A stretch of DNA of 6,416 nucleotides from Cyanobacteria bacterium UBA791 (GCA_002297005.1 DBIX01000039.1:1124-7539); one strand, 5' to 3'; counted from the stretch's first letter, positions 1-6,206 are shown. The notes: generated by a model not told the origin, from the sequence alone. Translations and numbers: made by a program.

Positions 1-946
1 TGAATTTAACTTTTACATAACCAGGGTTTTTAACACCAGGTCTTACAACTTCTACAACTTCACCTTTAACTTTTGAGCCAACTGCGTAGCAAGCGCCAGC
101 AACTTTAGCATCTTCAGTTGTTACTGCGTAGAATGTGTCGCCGATGTTAGAGTGTCTAGCATCAACTCTTTCTGACATTTTAACTTTTACAGCACCTAAG
201 TTTGAGCCGTTTAAGAATTTAGCATTGTAGTATTTGCTTACGCTTAATGCACAAACTAATTTGTAAAGTTGTTCTGTTGATAAATATTTTTGACTAGCAA
301 CTTTGTCTAATTCTGGAAGGTTGTTTAAGATACCTGATTCCATAACTTTGATTGTTGCTTTTGTTGCCCATGCAGGGATTTCTTGCATTTCGTATTTGTT
401 AACTAATTTGCCAACTGTTTTAGCTTGTGGTTCGTTGCTTAACAATTGAGCGAATGTAGCGAATACTTCAGCTTTTGTAATTTTTTGTTCTGGGCGGAAG
501 TTTTTATCTGGGTAACCAATCATAACGCCAGCGCCTAATGCTCTGTAGATGTAAGGTTTAGCCCAATTTGCGTTTACGTCTTTGTATTGGTATCTTGTTT
601 TAACTGTTGGTAAGTTTAAACCTTCAGCCATTGCGTGTGCCATTTCTGAACGTAAAACAGGTTTTTTAGGGTCGAATTTACCGATTAATTTTTCTAATTT
701 TGACATCAAGTTTTTAGCCATTGAATCGATAACTACGTTTTCTTTGCCTTGTACTGATAAATCAGAATCTGATTTCAATACTTTGTCGCCTACTAGGTAA
801 ACACCTTCAGCTTGAGTAGATTGTACTTGCGTACCAAACATTGTTGGGTGTGCGTATGCTTGAACTGTTGCAGTACCAGCAGCGTGAGCTGATGTTGCAA
901 TCATTAAAGCAGCCACAGTCGCAAATAATGATTTGAATAATTTCAT
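1..946 (-). CDS. Secreted SLH-domain envelope protein, 3' end cut by window edge
   Basis: The reading frame is open on the minus strand from the ATG at 946-944 to the left edge (315 codons, no stop), so the C-terminus is missing. Residues 1-22 form a typical signal peptide: Lys2/Lys5, a hydrophobic core, then Ala20-His-Ala22 for signal peptidase I. Residues 121-169 are a good S-layer homology repeat, with YKDV, Trp128, GYPD (144-147), FRP (150-152) and ITKAE (156-160). A partial repeat precedes it (about 75-113, with FDP and LRSEM) and a degenerate one follows (about 190-234, with PAWA and ESGIL). SLH repeats usually anchor proteins to peptidoglycan-linked polymers, and in cyanobacteria-like diderms they occur in outer-membrane porins. 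Residues 247-315 look like a separate small beta domain with an IGDTF motif (268-272) and GSKVKGEV (290-297), a pattern I recall from other exported proteins but cannot name. The start is fixed by AAAGGAG seven bases upstream and by the signal peptide. Its role is probably structural in the envelope, and the strong SD suggests high expression. Confidence 0.88.
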   Translation of the reverse strand, partial: MKLFKSLFATVAALMIATSAHAAGTATVQAYAHPTMFGTQVQSTQAEGVYLVGDKVLKSDSDLSVQGKENVVIDSMAKNLMSKLEKLIGKFDPKKPVLRSEMAHAMAEGLNLPTVKTRYQYKDVNANWAKPYIYRALGAGVMIGYPDKNFRPEQKITKAEVFATFAQLLSNEPQAKTVGKLVNKYEMQEIPAWATKATIKVMESGILNNLPELDKVASQKYLSTEQLYKLVCALSVSKYYNAKFLNGSNLGAVKVKMSERVDARHSNIGDTFYAVTTEDAKVAGACYAVGSKVKGEVVEVVRPGVKNPGYVKVKF

Positions 947-953
947 TTTTTGT

Positions 954-960
954 CTCCTTT
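954..960 (-). promoter_or_regulatory. Strong Shine-Dalgarno of the SLH gene
   Basis: Read on the minus strand, AAAGGAG lies seven bases before the ATG at 946. It is a near-complete anti-16S match and fixes the start. It contrasts with the divergent CLC gene, which has no such site. Confidence 0.85.
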
Positions 961-973
961 TTATATACACATG

Positions 974-1002
974 ACAATATGATTTACGATATACAATATC
1001 AA
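974..1002 (-). promoter_or_regulatory. Candidate second promoter P2 of the SLH gene
   Basis: On the minus strand TTGATA (1002-997, five of six) and TATTGT (979-974, four of six) are also 17 bases apart. If used, transcription would start near 967 and the leader would be about 20 bases. It may work in tandem with the upstream candidate or be a chance match. Confidence 0.35.
988..1000. repeat. Short inverted repeat GATAT-ACA-ATATC
   Basis: This is a perfect 5-bp inverted repeat with a 3-bp centre. It covers part of the -35 element and spacer of the second SLH promoter candidate and lies just downstream of the first, a position where a dimeric repressor could sit. It is short and AT-rich, so chance is a real alternative. 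Confidence 0.3.
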
Positions 1003-1007
1003 GACTT

Positions 1008-1036
1008 ATTATCCATGAAAAGATAAAAAAAGACAA
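1008..1036 (-). promoter_or_regulatory. Candidate sigma-70-type promoter P1 of the SLH gene
   Basis: On the minus strand TTGTCT (1036-1031, four of six to TTGACA) is followed after exactly 17 bases by GATAAT (1013-1008, five of six to TATAAT). A transcript would start near 1001 and carry a leader of about 55 bases with the AAAGGAG site near its end. This is a consensus match only, in AT-rich DNA. Confidence 0.5.
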
Positions 1037-1083
1037 GAATTGTTTAGAAATTTTAAAGATTTTTTAATATATCCAAAAAAATA

Positions 1084-1089
1084 TATAAT
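1084..1089 (+). promoter_or_regulatory. -10 element of the CLC gene, positioned for a leaderless mRNA
   Basis: A perfect TATAAT ends six bases before the ATG at 1096, so a start site at the usual distance falls on or next to the A of the start codon. The -35 position with a 17-base spacer (1061-1066, TTTTTA) matches only three of six. The bases before the ATG contain no purine-rich Shine-Dalgarno. Confidence 0.5.
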
Positions 1090-1095
1090 CATATT

Positions 1096-2388
1096 ATGAA
1101 CAGACACGTTATTAAATTCATCAGAAGGGTAATTCACGGTAAATCTCTTTGGCAAGCACTACTAATAGGGGTTATAACAGGTTTTCTTATTGTTGCTTTC
1201 AATAGTTCAATTAGTTGGACATTCAATTATATTCAGAGTTTCACGCTTCATAATCCTCAAAGAATATGGATATTACCACTTATAACCACTTTAGGCGGTT
1301 TGATTTCTGGGCTATTAGTGTTTAAATTCGCACCCGAAACTCGTGGAAGCGGAATTCCGTATGTTAAGTTATGTTTAGCTAACTACGGGAAACTTACAAG
1401 AATTAGAAGCATTTTTGTTAAGTTTTTCGCAGGTCTTGCCGCTATCGGTTCTGGTTTATCACTTGGTAGAGAAGGTCCTAGCGTTCAATTGGGTGCCGGT
1501 GCCGGTGCTTTAGTTGGAAAATTATTCAACGCAACGGGATTTAACAAGGACAAACTTATTGCAGCCGGTGCAGGTTCTGCCATTGCGGCGACTTTTAACG
1601 CTCCAATTGCAGGCACAGTTTTTGTTTTGGAAGAATTAATCCATAAATTTTCTTACATGATTTTGTTACCAACAATGGTTGCAGCCGTTGTAGCATCTGC
1701 TATTGCGCGTGAATGTTTAGGAAACAATCCAGCCTTCAATATAATTATGACAAGTGCAGATTTGAACTTTAAAACAATAGCTGTATGTCTTATTCTTGGC
1801 GTTTTAGCAGGTGTTTTGGGTGTAATGTTCGCCCGAACAATTTTGATTACAAATAAAATTTACACACTTTTGAATAAAATTCCTAATTGGGCAAAACCAG
1901 CTCTTGCAGGCTTAATCATCGGTTTAATCGGTGTAATTTTGCCTCAAGTAATGGGTTCAGGTAATTTGACCGTAGAAAGCCTTTTACAAGGCAACATTGG
2001 GTTGAAACTTGTACTTGTAATTTTCATCGTTAAATTCTTCGTAACTCCAATATGTTTCGGCTCTGGAGCTGCGGGCGGTATTTTCTTGCCAACCTTGATG
2101 TTAGGCGCATTTTTGGGATATTTAACAGGCGGATTAAGTCATTTTATCGGTTTGACAGTTAACCCAATCGCCTTTGGTGCAATCGGTATGGCTGCATTTC
2201 TTTCAGCCGTTGCGAGAACTCCAATTACAGCGGTAATTATGGTTTTTGAAATGACAGGCGGATATGCGACTATCTTGCCAATTATGCTAACTGCCGCTAT
2301 TGCGGACGTTGTAGCTGAAAAAATGGCACATAGACCTATCTACTCAACTCTTGCTATTCAGCAACTAAAAAATGAGAAAAAGGTTTAA
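1096..2388 (+). CDS. clcA: CLC-family chloride/proton exchanger (ClcA/EriC type)
   Basis: This 430-residue inner-membrane protein has all hallmark CLC motifs: GSGIP at 84-88 (Ser85 as the central anion-site serine), GREGP at 124-128 (Glu126 as the gating glutamate), GGIFLP at 327-332, and Tyr416 in the last helix. An internal acidic pair, Glu179-Glu180 in VLEEL, matches the position of the proton glutamate of E. coli ClcA (Glu203). With both glutamates present, the family rule predicts coupled exchange of about two chloride ions for one proton rather than a channel. In E. coli such proteins help survival of extreme acid. It is slightly shorter than E. coli ClcA and lacks the C-terminal CBS domains seen in many other CLCs. 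The start ATG has no Shine-Dalgarno, but no later start would keep the first helix. The stop overlaps that of the convergent permease gene by four bases. Fluoride-type CLCs (CLC-F) have different filter motifs and are unlikely. Confidence 0.95.
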   Translation: MNRHVIKFIRRVIHGKSLWQALLIGVITGFLIVAFNSSISWTFNYIQSFTLHNPQRIWILPLITTLGGLISGLLVFKFAPETRGSGIPYVKLCLANYGKLTRIRSIFVKFFAGLAAIGSGLSLGREGPSVQLGAGAGALVGKLFNATGFNKDKLIAAGAGSAIAATFNAPIAGTVFVLEELIHKFSYMILLPTMVAAVVASAIARECLGNNPAFNIIMTSADLNFKTIAVCLILGVLAGVLGVMFARTILITNKIYTLLNKIPNWAKPALAGLIIGLIGVILPQVMGSGNLTVESLLQGNIGLKLVLVIFIVKFFVTPICFGSGAAGGIFLPTLMLGAFLGYLTGGLSHFIGLTVNPIAFGAIGMAAFLSAVARTPITAVIMVFEMTGGYATILPIMLTAAIADVVAEKMAHRPIYSTLAIQQLKNEKKV

Positions 2389-3227
2389 GCATCTTGTTTT
2401 AAGCGCCAATGTAGGATTAAAATTGCCAATATAATTACTGATGAGCCTAAAATAAAGTTCAAAACATCTATTTTTTCGTGAAAAATTAAGATTGAAAAAA
2501 GAACGCCAAATGGAATTTTCAAGTTGTTCATAATTGCTAAAGTCGAACTTTTAACGTATTTTGAGCCTTTATTCCATAGGTAAAAGCCTATTCCTGTTGG
2601 AACTACACCAAGATAAAGTATCGCCAACACTTGCAAATAAGTTAATGAAGTAGTTGCCATTTCGTTGTTTGCAATTACAAACGGCATTATCAAGAAAAAC
2701 GCACCCAAATAAGCACTTGCCATAAGGTTTTCTGATTTTATTTCGTCTGGAATAAACTTTTTCCACAAGACTTGACCAAGTGCAAAGGTACAATTTGAAG
2801 TTTCCATTAACAAAACACCTTTAACAATTTGAGAGAATTCTAAATTTTGCCAAACAACAATTCCTGCGCCCAAAACAGACATTAAAATACACAAAATATA
2901 GACAAATTTGAACCTATCACCAAATAGAGATGCCCAAATTGCAACAAAAACAGGAGTTGTAGTCGTTAAAAGTGCAACCTCGTTTCCCTGCAAAAATTTA
3001 AACGCTTTTAAAAAAGCAAAATACATTACACCAAACTGAATCATTCCGATAAAAAATGCTTTTAAGTGGTCTTTGCAGGTAAATTTTCTGACAAAAGGTA
3101 AAAAAATTACGAAGGCAAAAAGTAATCTAAGCATTACGACAAAATCTGTCGGCAACATACTTAATTGGCTTTTGATAAGTCCAAATGATAATGAAAAACA
3201 TACTGTTGCGATTAAAAGGTATAACAT
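2385..3227 (-). CDS. EamA/DMT-superfamily permease
   Basis: This 280-residue, highly hydrophobic protein has about ten predicted membrane segments in two five-helix halves, the usual length and layout of a drug/metabolite transporter with two EamA domains. Supporting motifs are the early F-x-x-x-x-G-L-I-K segment, NEVALLTTTTPVFVA (about 82-96) at the end of the first half, and in the second half GVVPTGIGFYLWNKG and a late FHEKID segment. Such carriers typically move amino acids, nucleosides or other small metabolites across the inner membrane, often as exporters. The substrate cannot be read from the sequence. It starts at ATG 3227 with only a weak upstream purine stretch (AGAAAAG, then TTGGA). 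It is transcribed divergently from pyrH and convergently with the CLC gene, and has no operon partner in view. Confidence 0.9.
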   Translation of the reverse strand: MLYLLIATVCFSLSFGLIKSQLSMLPTDFVVMLRLLFAFVIFLPFVRKFTCKDHLKAFFIGMIQFGVMYFAFLKAFKFLQGNEVALLTTTTPVFVAIWASLFGDRFKFVYILCILMSVLGAGIVVWQNLEFSQIVKGVLLMETSNCTFALGQVLWKKFIPDEIKSENLMASAYLGAFFLIMPFVIANNEMATTSLTYLQVLAILYLGVVPTGIGFYLWNKGSKYVKSSTLAIMNNLKIPFGVLFSILIFHEKIDVLNFILGSSVIILAILILHWRLKQDA

Positions 3228-3250
3228 AATTCCAACTTTTCTTTTATAAT
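3221..3250 (+). promoter_or_regulatory. Candidate promoter of the pyrH-frr-cdsA-rnc-rpe operon
   Basis: A perfect TATAAT lies at 3245-3250, and ATAACA (3221-3226, four of six to TTGACA) stands 18 bases upstream, overlapping the start codon region of the divergent permease gene. Transcription would begin near 3257, at the left arm of the inverted repeat, giving a leader of about 55 bases. A second candidate, TTTACA (3266-3271) with TAGCAT (3289-3294) at 17-base spacing, would start almost on the Shine-Dalgarno and looks less useful. Confidence 0.45.
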
Positions 3251-3254
3251 AAAA

Positions 3255-3272
3255 ATGTAAAAAACTTTACAT
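3255..3272. repeat. Perfect 7-bp inverted repeat ATGTAAA-AAAC-TTTACAT
   Basis: The arms at 3255-3261 and 3266-3272 are exact inverse complements around a 4-base centre. The element lies between the divergent permease and pyrH start codons, just downstream of the pyrH TATAAT and touching the permease TATGAT candidate. It could be an operator for a dimeric regulator acting on one or both genes, or form an AU-rich hairpin at the 5' end of the pyrH transcript. It has no T-tract and is not GC-rich, so it is not an intrinsic terminator. Confidence 0.45.
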
Positions 3273-3299
3273 CATAACATATTTAAGGTAGCATAAAAA
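3271..3299 (-). promoter_or_regulatory. Candidate promoter of the EamA permease gene
   Basis: On the minus strand TATGAT (3276-3271, five of six to TATAAT) would start a transcript near 3264, with a leader of about 37 bases. The -35 position (3299-3294, TTTTTA) is weak. TATAAA at 3248-3243 is an alternative -10 that would leave a leader of only about ten bases. Confidence 0.3.
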
Positions 3300-3311
3300 A
3301 GAGGAGTCTGC

Positions 3312-4037
3312 ATGGAAAACTTAAAATATAAAAGAATTTTATTAAAAATCAGCGGTGAAGCATTGTTAGGAGAACAACAGTTCGGTATTGATTATAAGCC
3401 CGTTGAATTTATTGCTGAAGAAATTAAACAAATCCACGAAATGGGCGTAGAAGTTGCCGTTGTAGTCGGTGGCGGAAACATTTTCAGAGGAATGAAAAAC
3501 AGCGCTCGTTTAGGAATGGATAGAGCTTCAGGCGATTATTTAGGTATGTTGGCAACAGTTATGAACGCTCTTGCCCTACAATCAGCACTTAAAAAGATTG
3601 ACGTATCTTGCAGAGTTCAATCTGCAATTGATATGAACCAAATCGCTGAACCTTATATCAGATTTAAAGCAAACAGACACTTGGAAAAAGGTCGTGTTGT
3701 AATATTTGCCGCAGGTACAGGCAACCCATTCTTTACAACTGATACAGCAAGTGCCTTAAGAGCATCTGAAATTGATGCACAAGTAATGTTAATGGCTAAA
3801 AACGGTGTTGACGGTGTTTACACTGATGACCCTAACGTTAACAAGGACGCTAAGAAGTTAGAAAACATTGATTATGATGAAATTATCAAACACGATTTGA
3901 AGGTTATGGACAGATCAGCTTGCGATTTATGCCAACAAAACAACATTCCAATCATCGTTTTCGATTTCAAAGCAAAAGACGCAATCAAGAGAATCATCTT
4001 GGGCGAAAAAGTCGGAACTTATGTAGGTAAACAATAA
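3312..4037 (+). CDS. pyrH: UMP kinase
   Basis: This enzyme phosphorylates UMP to UDP with ATP in the cytoplasm, feeding pyrimidine nucleotides into RNA, DNA and nucleotide-sugar synthesis. Bacterial PyrH is a hexamer of the amino-acid-kinase fold, usually regulated by GTP and UTP. The 241 residues match the usual length. Visible motifs are LKISGE (11-16, phosphate binding), GGGNIFRG (53-60), DRASGDYLGMLATVMN (70-85, UMP site), GTGNPFFTTD (135-144), then KNGVDGVYTDDP (163-174) and KVMDRSA (197-203). The start is supported by GAGGAG at 3301-3306, five bases before the ATG. It is the first gene of the operon and lies 17 bases before frr, the classic pyrH-frr pairing of bacteria. Confidence 0.97.
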   Translation: MENLKYKRILLKISGEALLGEQQFGIDYKPVEFIAEEIKQIHEMGVEVAVVVGGGNIFRGMKNSARLGMDRASGDYLGMLATVMNALALQSALKKIDVSCRVQSAIDMNQIAEPYIRFKANRHLEKGRVVIFAAGTGNPFFTTDTASALRASEIDAQVMLMAKNGVDGVYTDDPNVNKDAKKLENIDYDEIIKHDLKVMDRSACDLCQQNNIPIIVFDFKAKDAIKRIILGEKVGTYVGKQ

Positions 4038-4056
4038 TAAGAAAGAGGTAAACAAT
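4025..4056 (+). repeat. 11-bp direct repeat across the pyrH-frr junction
   Basis: AGGTAAACAAT occurs at 4025-4035, in the last codons of pyrH, and again at 4046-4056, where it supplies the AGG of the frr Shine-Dalgarno and the first two bases of its ATG. The offset is 21 bases. It may be a trace of a small local duplication or coincidence in low-complexity DNA. Confidence 0.5.
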
Positions 4057-4621
4057 GTCAGAAGCATTAGATACATTATTCAAAAACGGTACAGAGAAAA
4101 TGGAAAAAGCCATTAACCAATTACACCGCGAATTTTCAACAGTTAGAACAGGTCGTGCAAACCCTGCAATGTTGGACAAAGTTATGGTTGAATATTATGG
4201 CGCTCCAACTCCATTAAAACAAATGGCTCAAGTTACAGTATCAGAAGGTACTTCTCTTGTAATCGCTCCATTTGATAAATCAATTTTAAAAGAAGTTGAA
4301 AAAGCAATCATCAAGGCTGAATTAGGTGTTGCTCCTAACAACGACGGTGTTTCAGTAAGATTAAACTTCCCACCTTTAACTGAAGAAAAAAGAAAAGAAA
4401 TCACAAAAGACGTTAAAAAATTCGGTGAAGAAGCTAAAGTTCAAGTAAGAAACGTTCGTCGTGATATGACTGATGAATTGAAAAAATTAGAAAAATCTGA
4501 AAACTTACCAGAAGATATGGTTAAAGACAATCAAGACAAAATTCAAAAATTGACTGACAAATACACAGCCATTATCGACAAAGAAGTTACAGAAAAAGAC
4601 AAAGAGGTTATGACAGTATAA
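4055..4621 (+). CDS. frr: Ribosome recycling factor
   Basis: With EF-G, RRF splits the post-termination ribosome so that its subunits can be reused, an essential step of bacterial translation. The 188-residue length is typical. The N-terminal helix (1-29) and residues from about 107 to the end make up the three-helix bundle, and residues 30-105 form the small beta domain. Conserved signatures are VRTGRANP (30-37), YYGAPTPLKQMA (47-58), the PFDKSIL segment (72-78), NNDGVSVRLNFPPLTEEKR (95-113) and VRNVRRD (131-137), which holds the invariant ribosome-contacting arginine at Arg132. AAAGAGG at 4042-4048 sits six bases before the ATG and supports the start. Its stop shares one base with the cdsA start (TAATG), so cdsA translation is probably coupled to it. 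Confidence 0.97.
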   Translation: MSEALDTLFKNGTEKMEKAINQLHREFSTVRTGRANPAMLDKVMVEYYGAPTPLKQMAQVTVSEGTSLVIAPFDKSILKEVEKAIIKAELGVAPNNDGVSVRLNFPPLTEEKRKEITKDVKKFGEEAKVQVRNVRRDMTDELKKLEKSENLPEDMVKDNQDKIQKLTDKYTAIIDKEVTEKDKEVMTV

Positions 4622-5514
4622 TGAAAAACTCAGCTCTAAGAGTAATTACAGGTTGGATTTTAGGGTTAATCGCTCTAGCATGTATTATTTTCGGTGGCTT
4701 ACCACTGTTAATTTTGCTAGCTATAATTACCTTCTTAGCATCGAAAGAGTTCGTTCAAATATTAGAGCATAAAGGTTTTTATCCAAGTTTAAAAGTAATT
4801 GTAGTAGCAGATGTAATTTTTGCGGTTCTTGCTTACTTCAATTGCTTCCACTTGGTACCATTAGCTTTTACAGCCGGTACAATGATTGCCTTTATGTGGG
4901 TATTATTTAAGGGTAAACAACCTTACACTGCAAACGTTGCAACAACAATCGTAGGCTTTGTTTACAGCGGTTGGTTTCCATTACATCTTTTATTTTTAAG
5001 AGATTTAGGCACAACAAATAATACCTCTTCATTACAAATGATTTTGAAAACTGACTTTATGAATGCAGGTTTAGGATATGTAATTTTCATGTTCTTGCTT
5101 GTAATTTTCACAGATGTTGGTTGTTATTATTTTGGAAGAAAGTTCGGCAAACACAAACTTGCGCCTGTAGTTAGTCCAAACAAGACTATTGAAGGTTCAA
5201 TAGGTGGTGCTGTTTGCGCTTTAGTTGGCGGTTTTATTATCGCTTATTTCATCAAATTACCTTGGTATCACACAATTATCGCAGGCTTGTTAGTTACTAC
5301 ATTTGCTCAAATTGGTGACTTGTGCGAATCATTGTTGAAACGTGATGCTGGTGTAAAAGATTCTGGCAACTTACTTCCAGGACATGGTGGTTTCTTAGAC
5401 AGAACTGATAGTTACGTATTTACAATCCCTGTAATTTACTATTACTTCTTATATTTTGTTGTAGACACTCACCATTGGGTAGATTTACTTAGCTTTATCA
5501 AAGGAATTTTTTAA
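4621..5514 (+). CDS. cdsA: Phosphatidate cytidylyltransferase (CDP-diglyceride synthase)
   Basis: This integral inner-membrane enzyme joins CTP and phosphatidic acid into CDP-diacylglycerol, the precursor of the major phospholipids. The 297 residues hold about eight hydrophobic segments. The C-terminal catalytic part carries TDVGCYYFGRKFGK (164-177), SPNKTIEGSIGG (185-196), and from Ser237 to Asp263 a full match to the Cds family signature: S-L-L-K-R, KD (246-247), PGHGG (253-257) and DRTD (260-263). These Asp and His residues are the expected metal and substrate ligands. The ATG overlaps the frr stop by one base. The nearest purine-rich site, GAGG at 4604-4607, is 13 bases away, farther than normal, so start by termination-reinitiation is likely. 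In many bacteria uppS stands between frr and cdsA, but here the two touch. CDP-DAG feeds lipid synthesis and has no direct link to the RNA genes around it. Confidence 0.96.
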   Translation: MKNSALRVITGWILGLIALACIIFGGLPLLILLAIITFLASKEFVQILEHKGFYPSLKVIVVADVIFAVLAYFNCFHLVPLAFTAGTMIAFMWVLFKGKQPYTANVATTIVGFVYSGWFPLHLLFLRDLGTTNNTSSLQMILKTDFMNAGLGYVIFMFLLVIFTDVGCYYFGRKFGKHKLAPVVSPNKTIEGSIGGAVCALVGGFIIAYFIKLPWYHTIIAGLLVTTFAQIGDLCESLLKRDAGVKDSGNLLPGHGGFLDRTDSYVFTIPVIYYYFLYFVVDTHHWVDLLSFIKGIF

Positions 5515-6206
5515 TGCGTGAAGCGTTAGAAGAAATATTTAACATTAAAATTACGGATGAAGATTTGTTCAAAAAAGCATTGACTCATCCGTCTTTTACT
5601 AAAGAAAATAACCTTAATTCACTTGATAATTACGAACGTTTAGAGTTTTTTGGCGATGCAGTTTTAAAACTTGCTATTTCTGAAAAATTAATCAAAAAAT
5701 ACCCAAAATCTCACGAGGGAGAACTAACAAAAATTCGTTCTATATTAATTTCTGATGCAACTTTGTCTAAGATTGCTGAAAAAATTAATATCACAGATTT
5801 AATCGTTTTAGGCACCCACGCTGAAAAAGCAGGAGAAAGAAAACGTTCTTCTATCAACGCTTGTGTGTTTGAAGCTCTTTTAGGAGCGTTTTATTTAGAC
5901 GGCAAGCAAAAGGAAATTATTGATTTTCTAAACAATATTTTTGAAGATTACATTTTAGATATAAAAAACAATATGGCAAAATACAATGCCAAAGAGGTTT
6001 TGCAAGAATACACTCAATCAAAAACAAAGGAAGTTCCGCAATACAAATTGATTGAGGAGATTGGACCTGCACATGAACCAAAATTCAAAATGGAAGTACT
6101 TTATCAAAACAGAGTTTTGGCAACAGCAATCGGGACAAGTAAAAAAGATGCGGAACAAAAATGTGCTTACGAGGCTTGTAAAAAATTAGGAGTTATAAAT
6201 GAGTAA
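5514..6206 (+). CDS. rnc: Ribonuclease III
   Basis: RNase III is a dimeric, metal-dependent endonuclease that cuts double-stranded RNA and processes rRNA precursors and some mRNAs. The 230-residue protein has the standard two parts: a nuclease domain (about 1-149) with THPSF (24-28), ERLEFFGDAVL (41-51) and EGELTKIR (68-75), and a double-stranded RNA-binding domain (about 157-226) with LQEY (163-166), GPAH (184-187), and SKKDAEQ (209-215). By position, Glu41, Glu44, Asp48, Glu68 and Glu120 correspond to E. coli Glu38, Glu41, Asp45, Glu65 and Glu117. The residue matching E. coli Asp114, a metal-site acid, is Cys117 (TGT at 5862-5864), which is unusual. Everything else is intact, so I call it a real gene and not a decayed one, with possibly altered metal use. 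AAAGGA at 5500-5505 supports the start, which shares one base with the cdsA stop. Confidence 0.95.
   Translation: MREALEEIFNIKITDEDLFKKALTHPSFTKENNLNSLDNYERLEFFGDAVLKLAISEKLIKKYPKSHEGELTKIRSILISDATLSKIAEKINITDLIVLGTHAEKAGERKRSSINACVFEALLGAFYLDGKQKEIIDFLNNIFEDYILDIKNNMAKYNAKEVLQEYTQSKTKEVPQYKLIEEIGPAHEPKFKMEVLYQNRVLATAIGTSKKDAEQKCAYEACKKLGVINE

Noticed and set aside
582..800. 72-codon open frame on the plus strand
   Set aside because: It lies antisense inside the SLH gene, whose minus-strand frame has a signal peptide and SLH motifs. The product is low-complexity and resembles no family, and it has no SD.
2384..2405. Possible terminator at the CLC/permease junction
   Set aside because: The TTTAAGC copies here are direct repeats, not inverted, so they form no hairpin, and there is no GC-rich stem followed by a T-tract on either strand.
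2569..2793. 74-codon open frame on the minus strand
   Set aside because: It lies in another frame of the same strand inside the EamA permease gene. The permease frame is hydrophobic throughout with family motifs, and this one is not.
3255..3272. Inverted repeat read as an intrinsic terminator of an upstream gene
   Set aside because: The stem is almost all A and T, no T-tract follows on either strand, and no gene ends there. Both flanking genes start from this region.
3994..4179. 61-codon open frame on the minus strand across the pyrH-frr junction
   Set aside because: It is antisense to the conserved ends of two essential genes and shows no promoter, SD or recognisable protein.
5514..6206. 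RNase III as a pseudogene because of the missing Asp
   Set aside because: The frame is full length, has a good SD, keeps the other five acidic residues and the RNA-binding domain, and sits inside a tight operon. One substitution is not decay.
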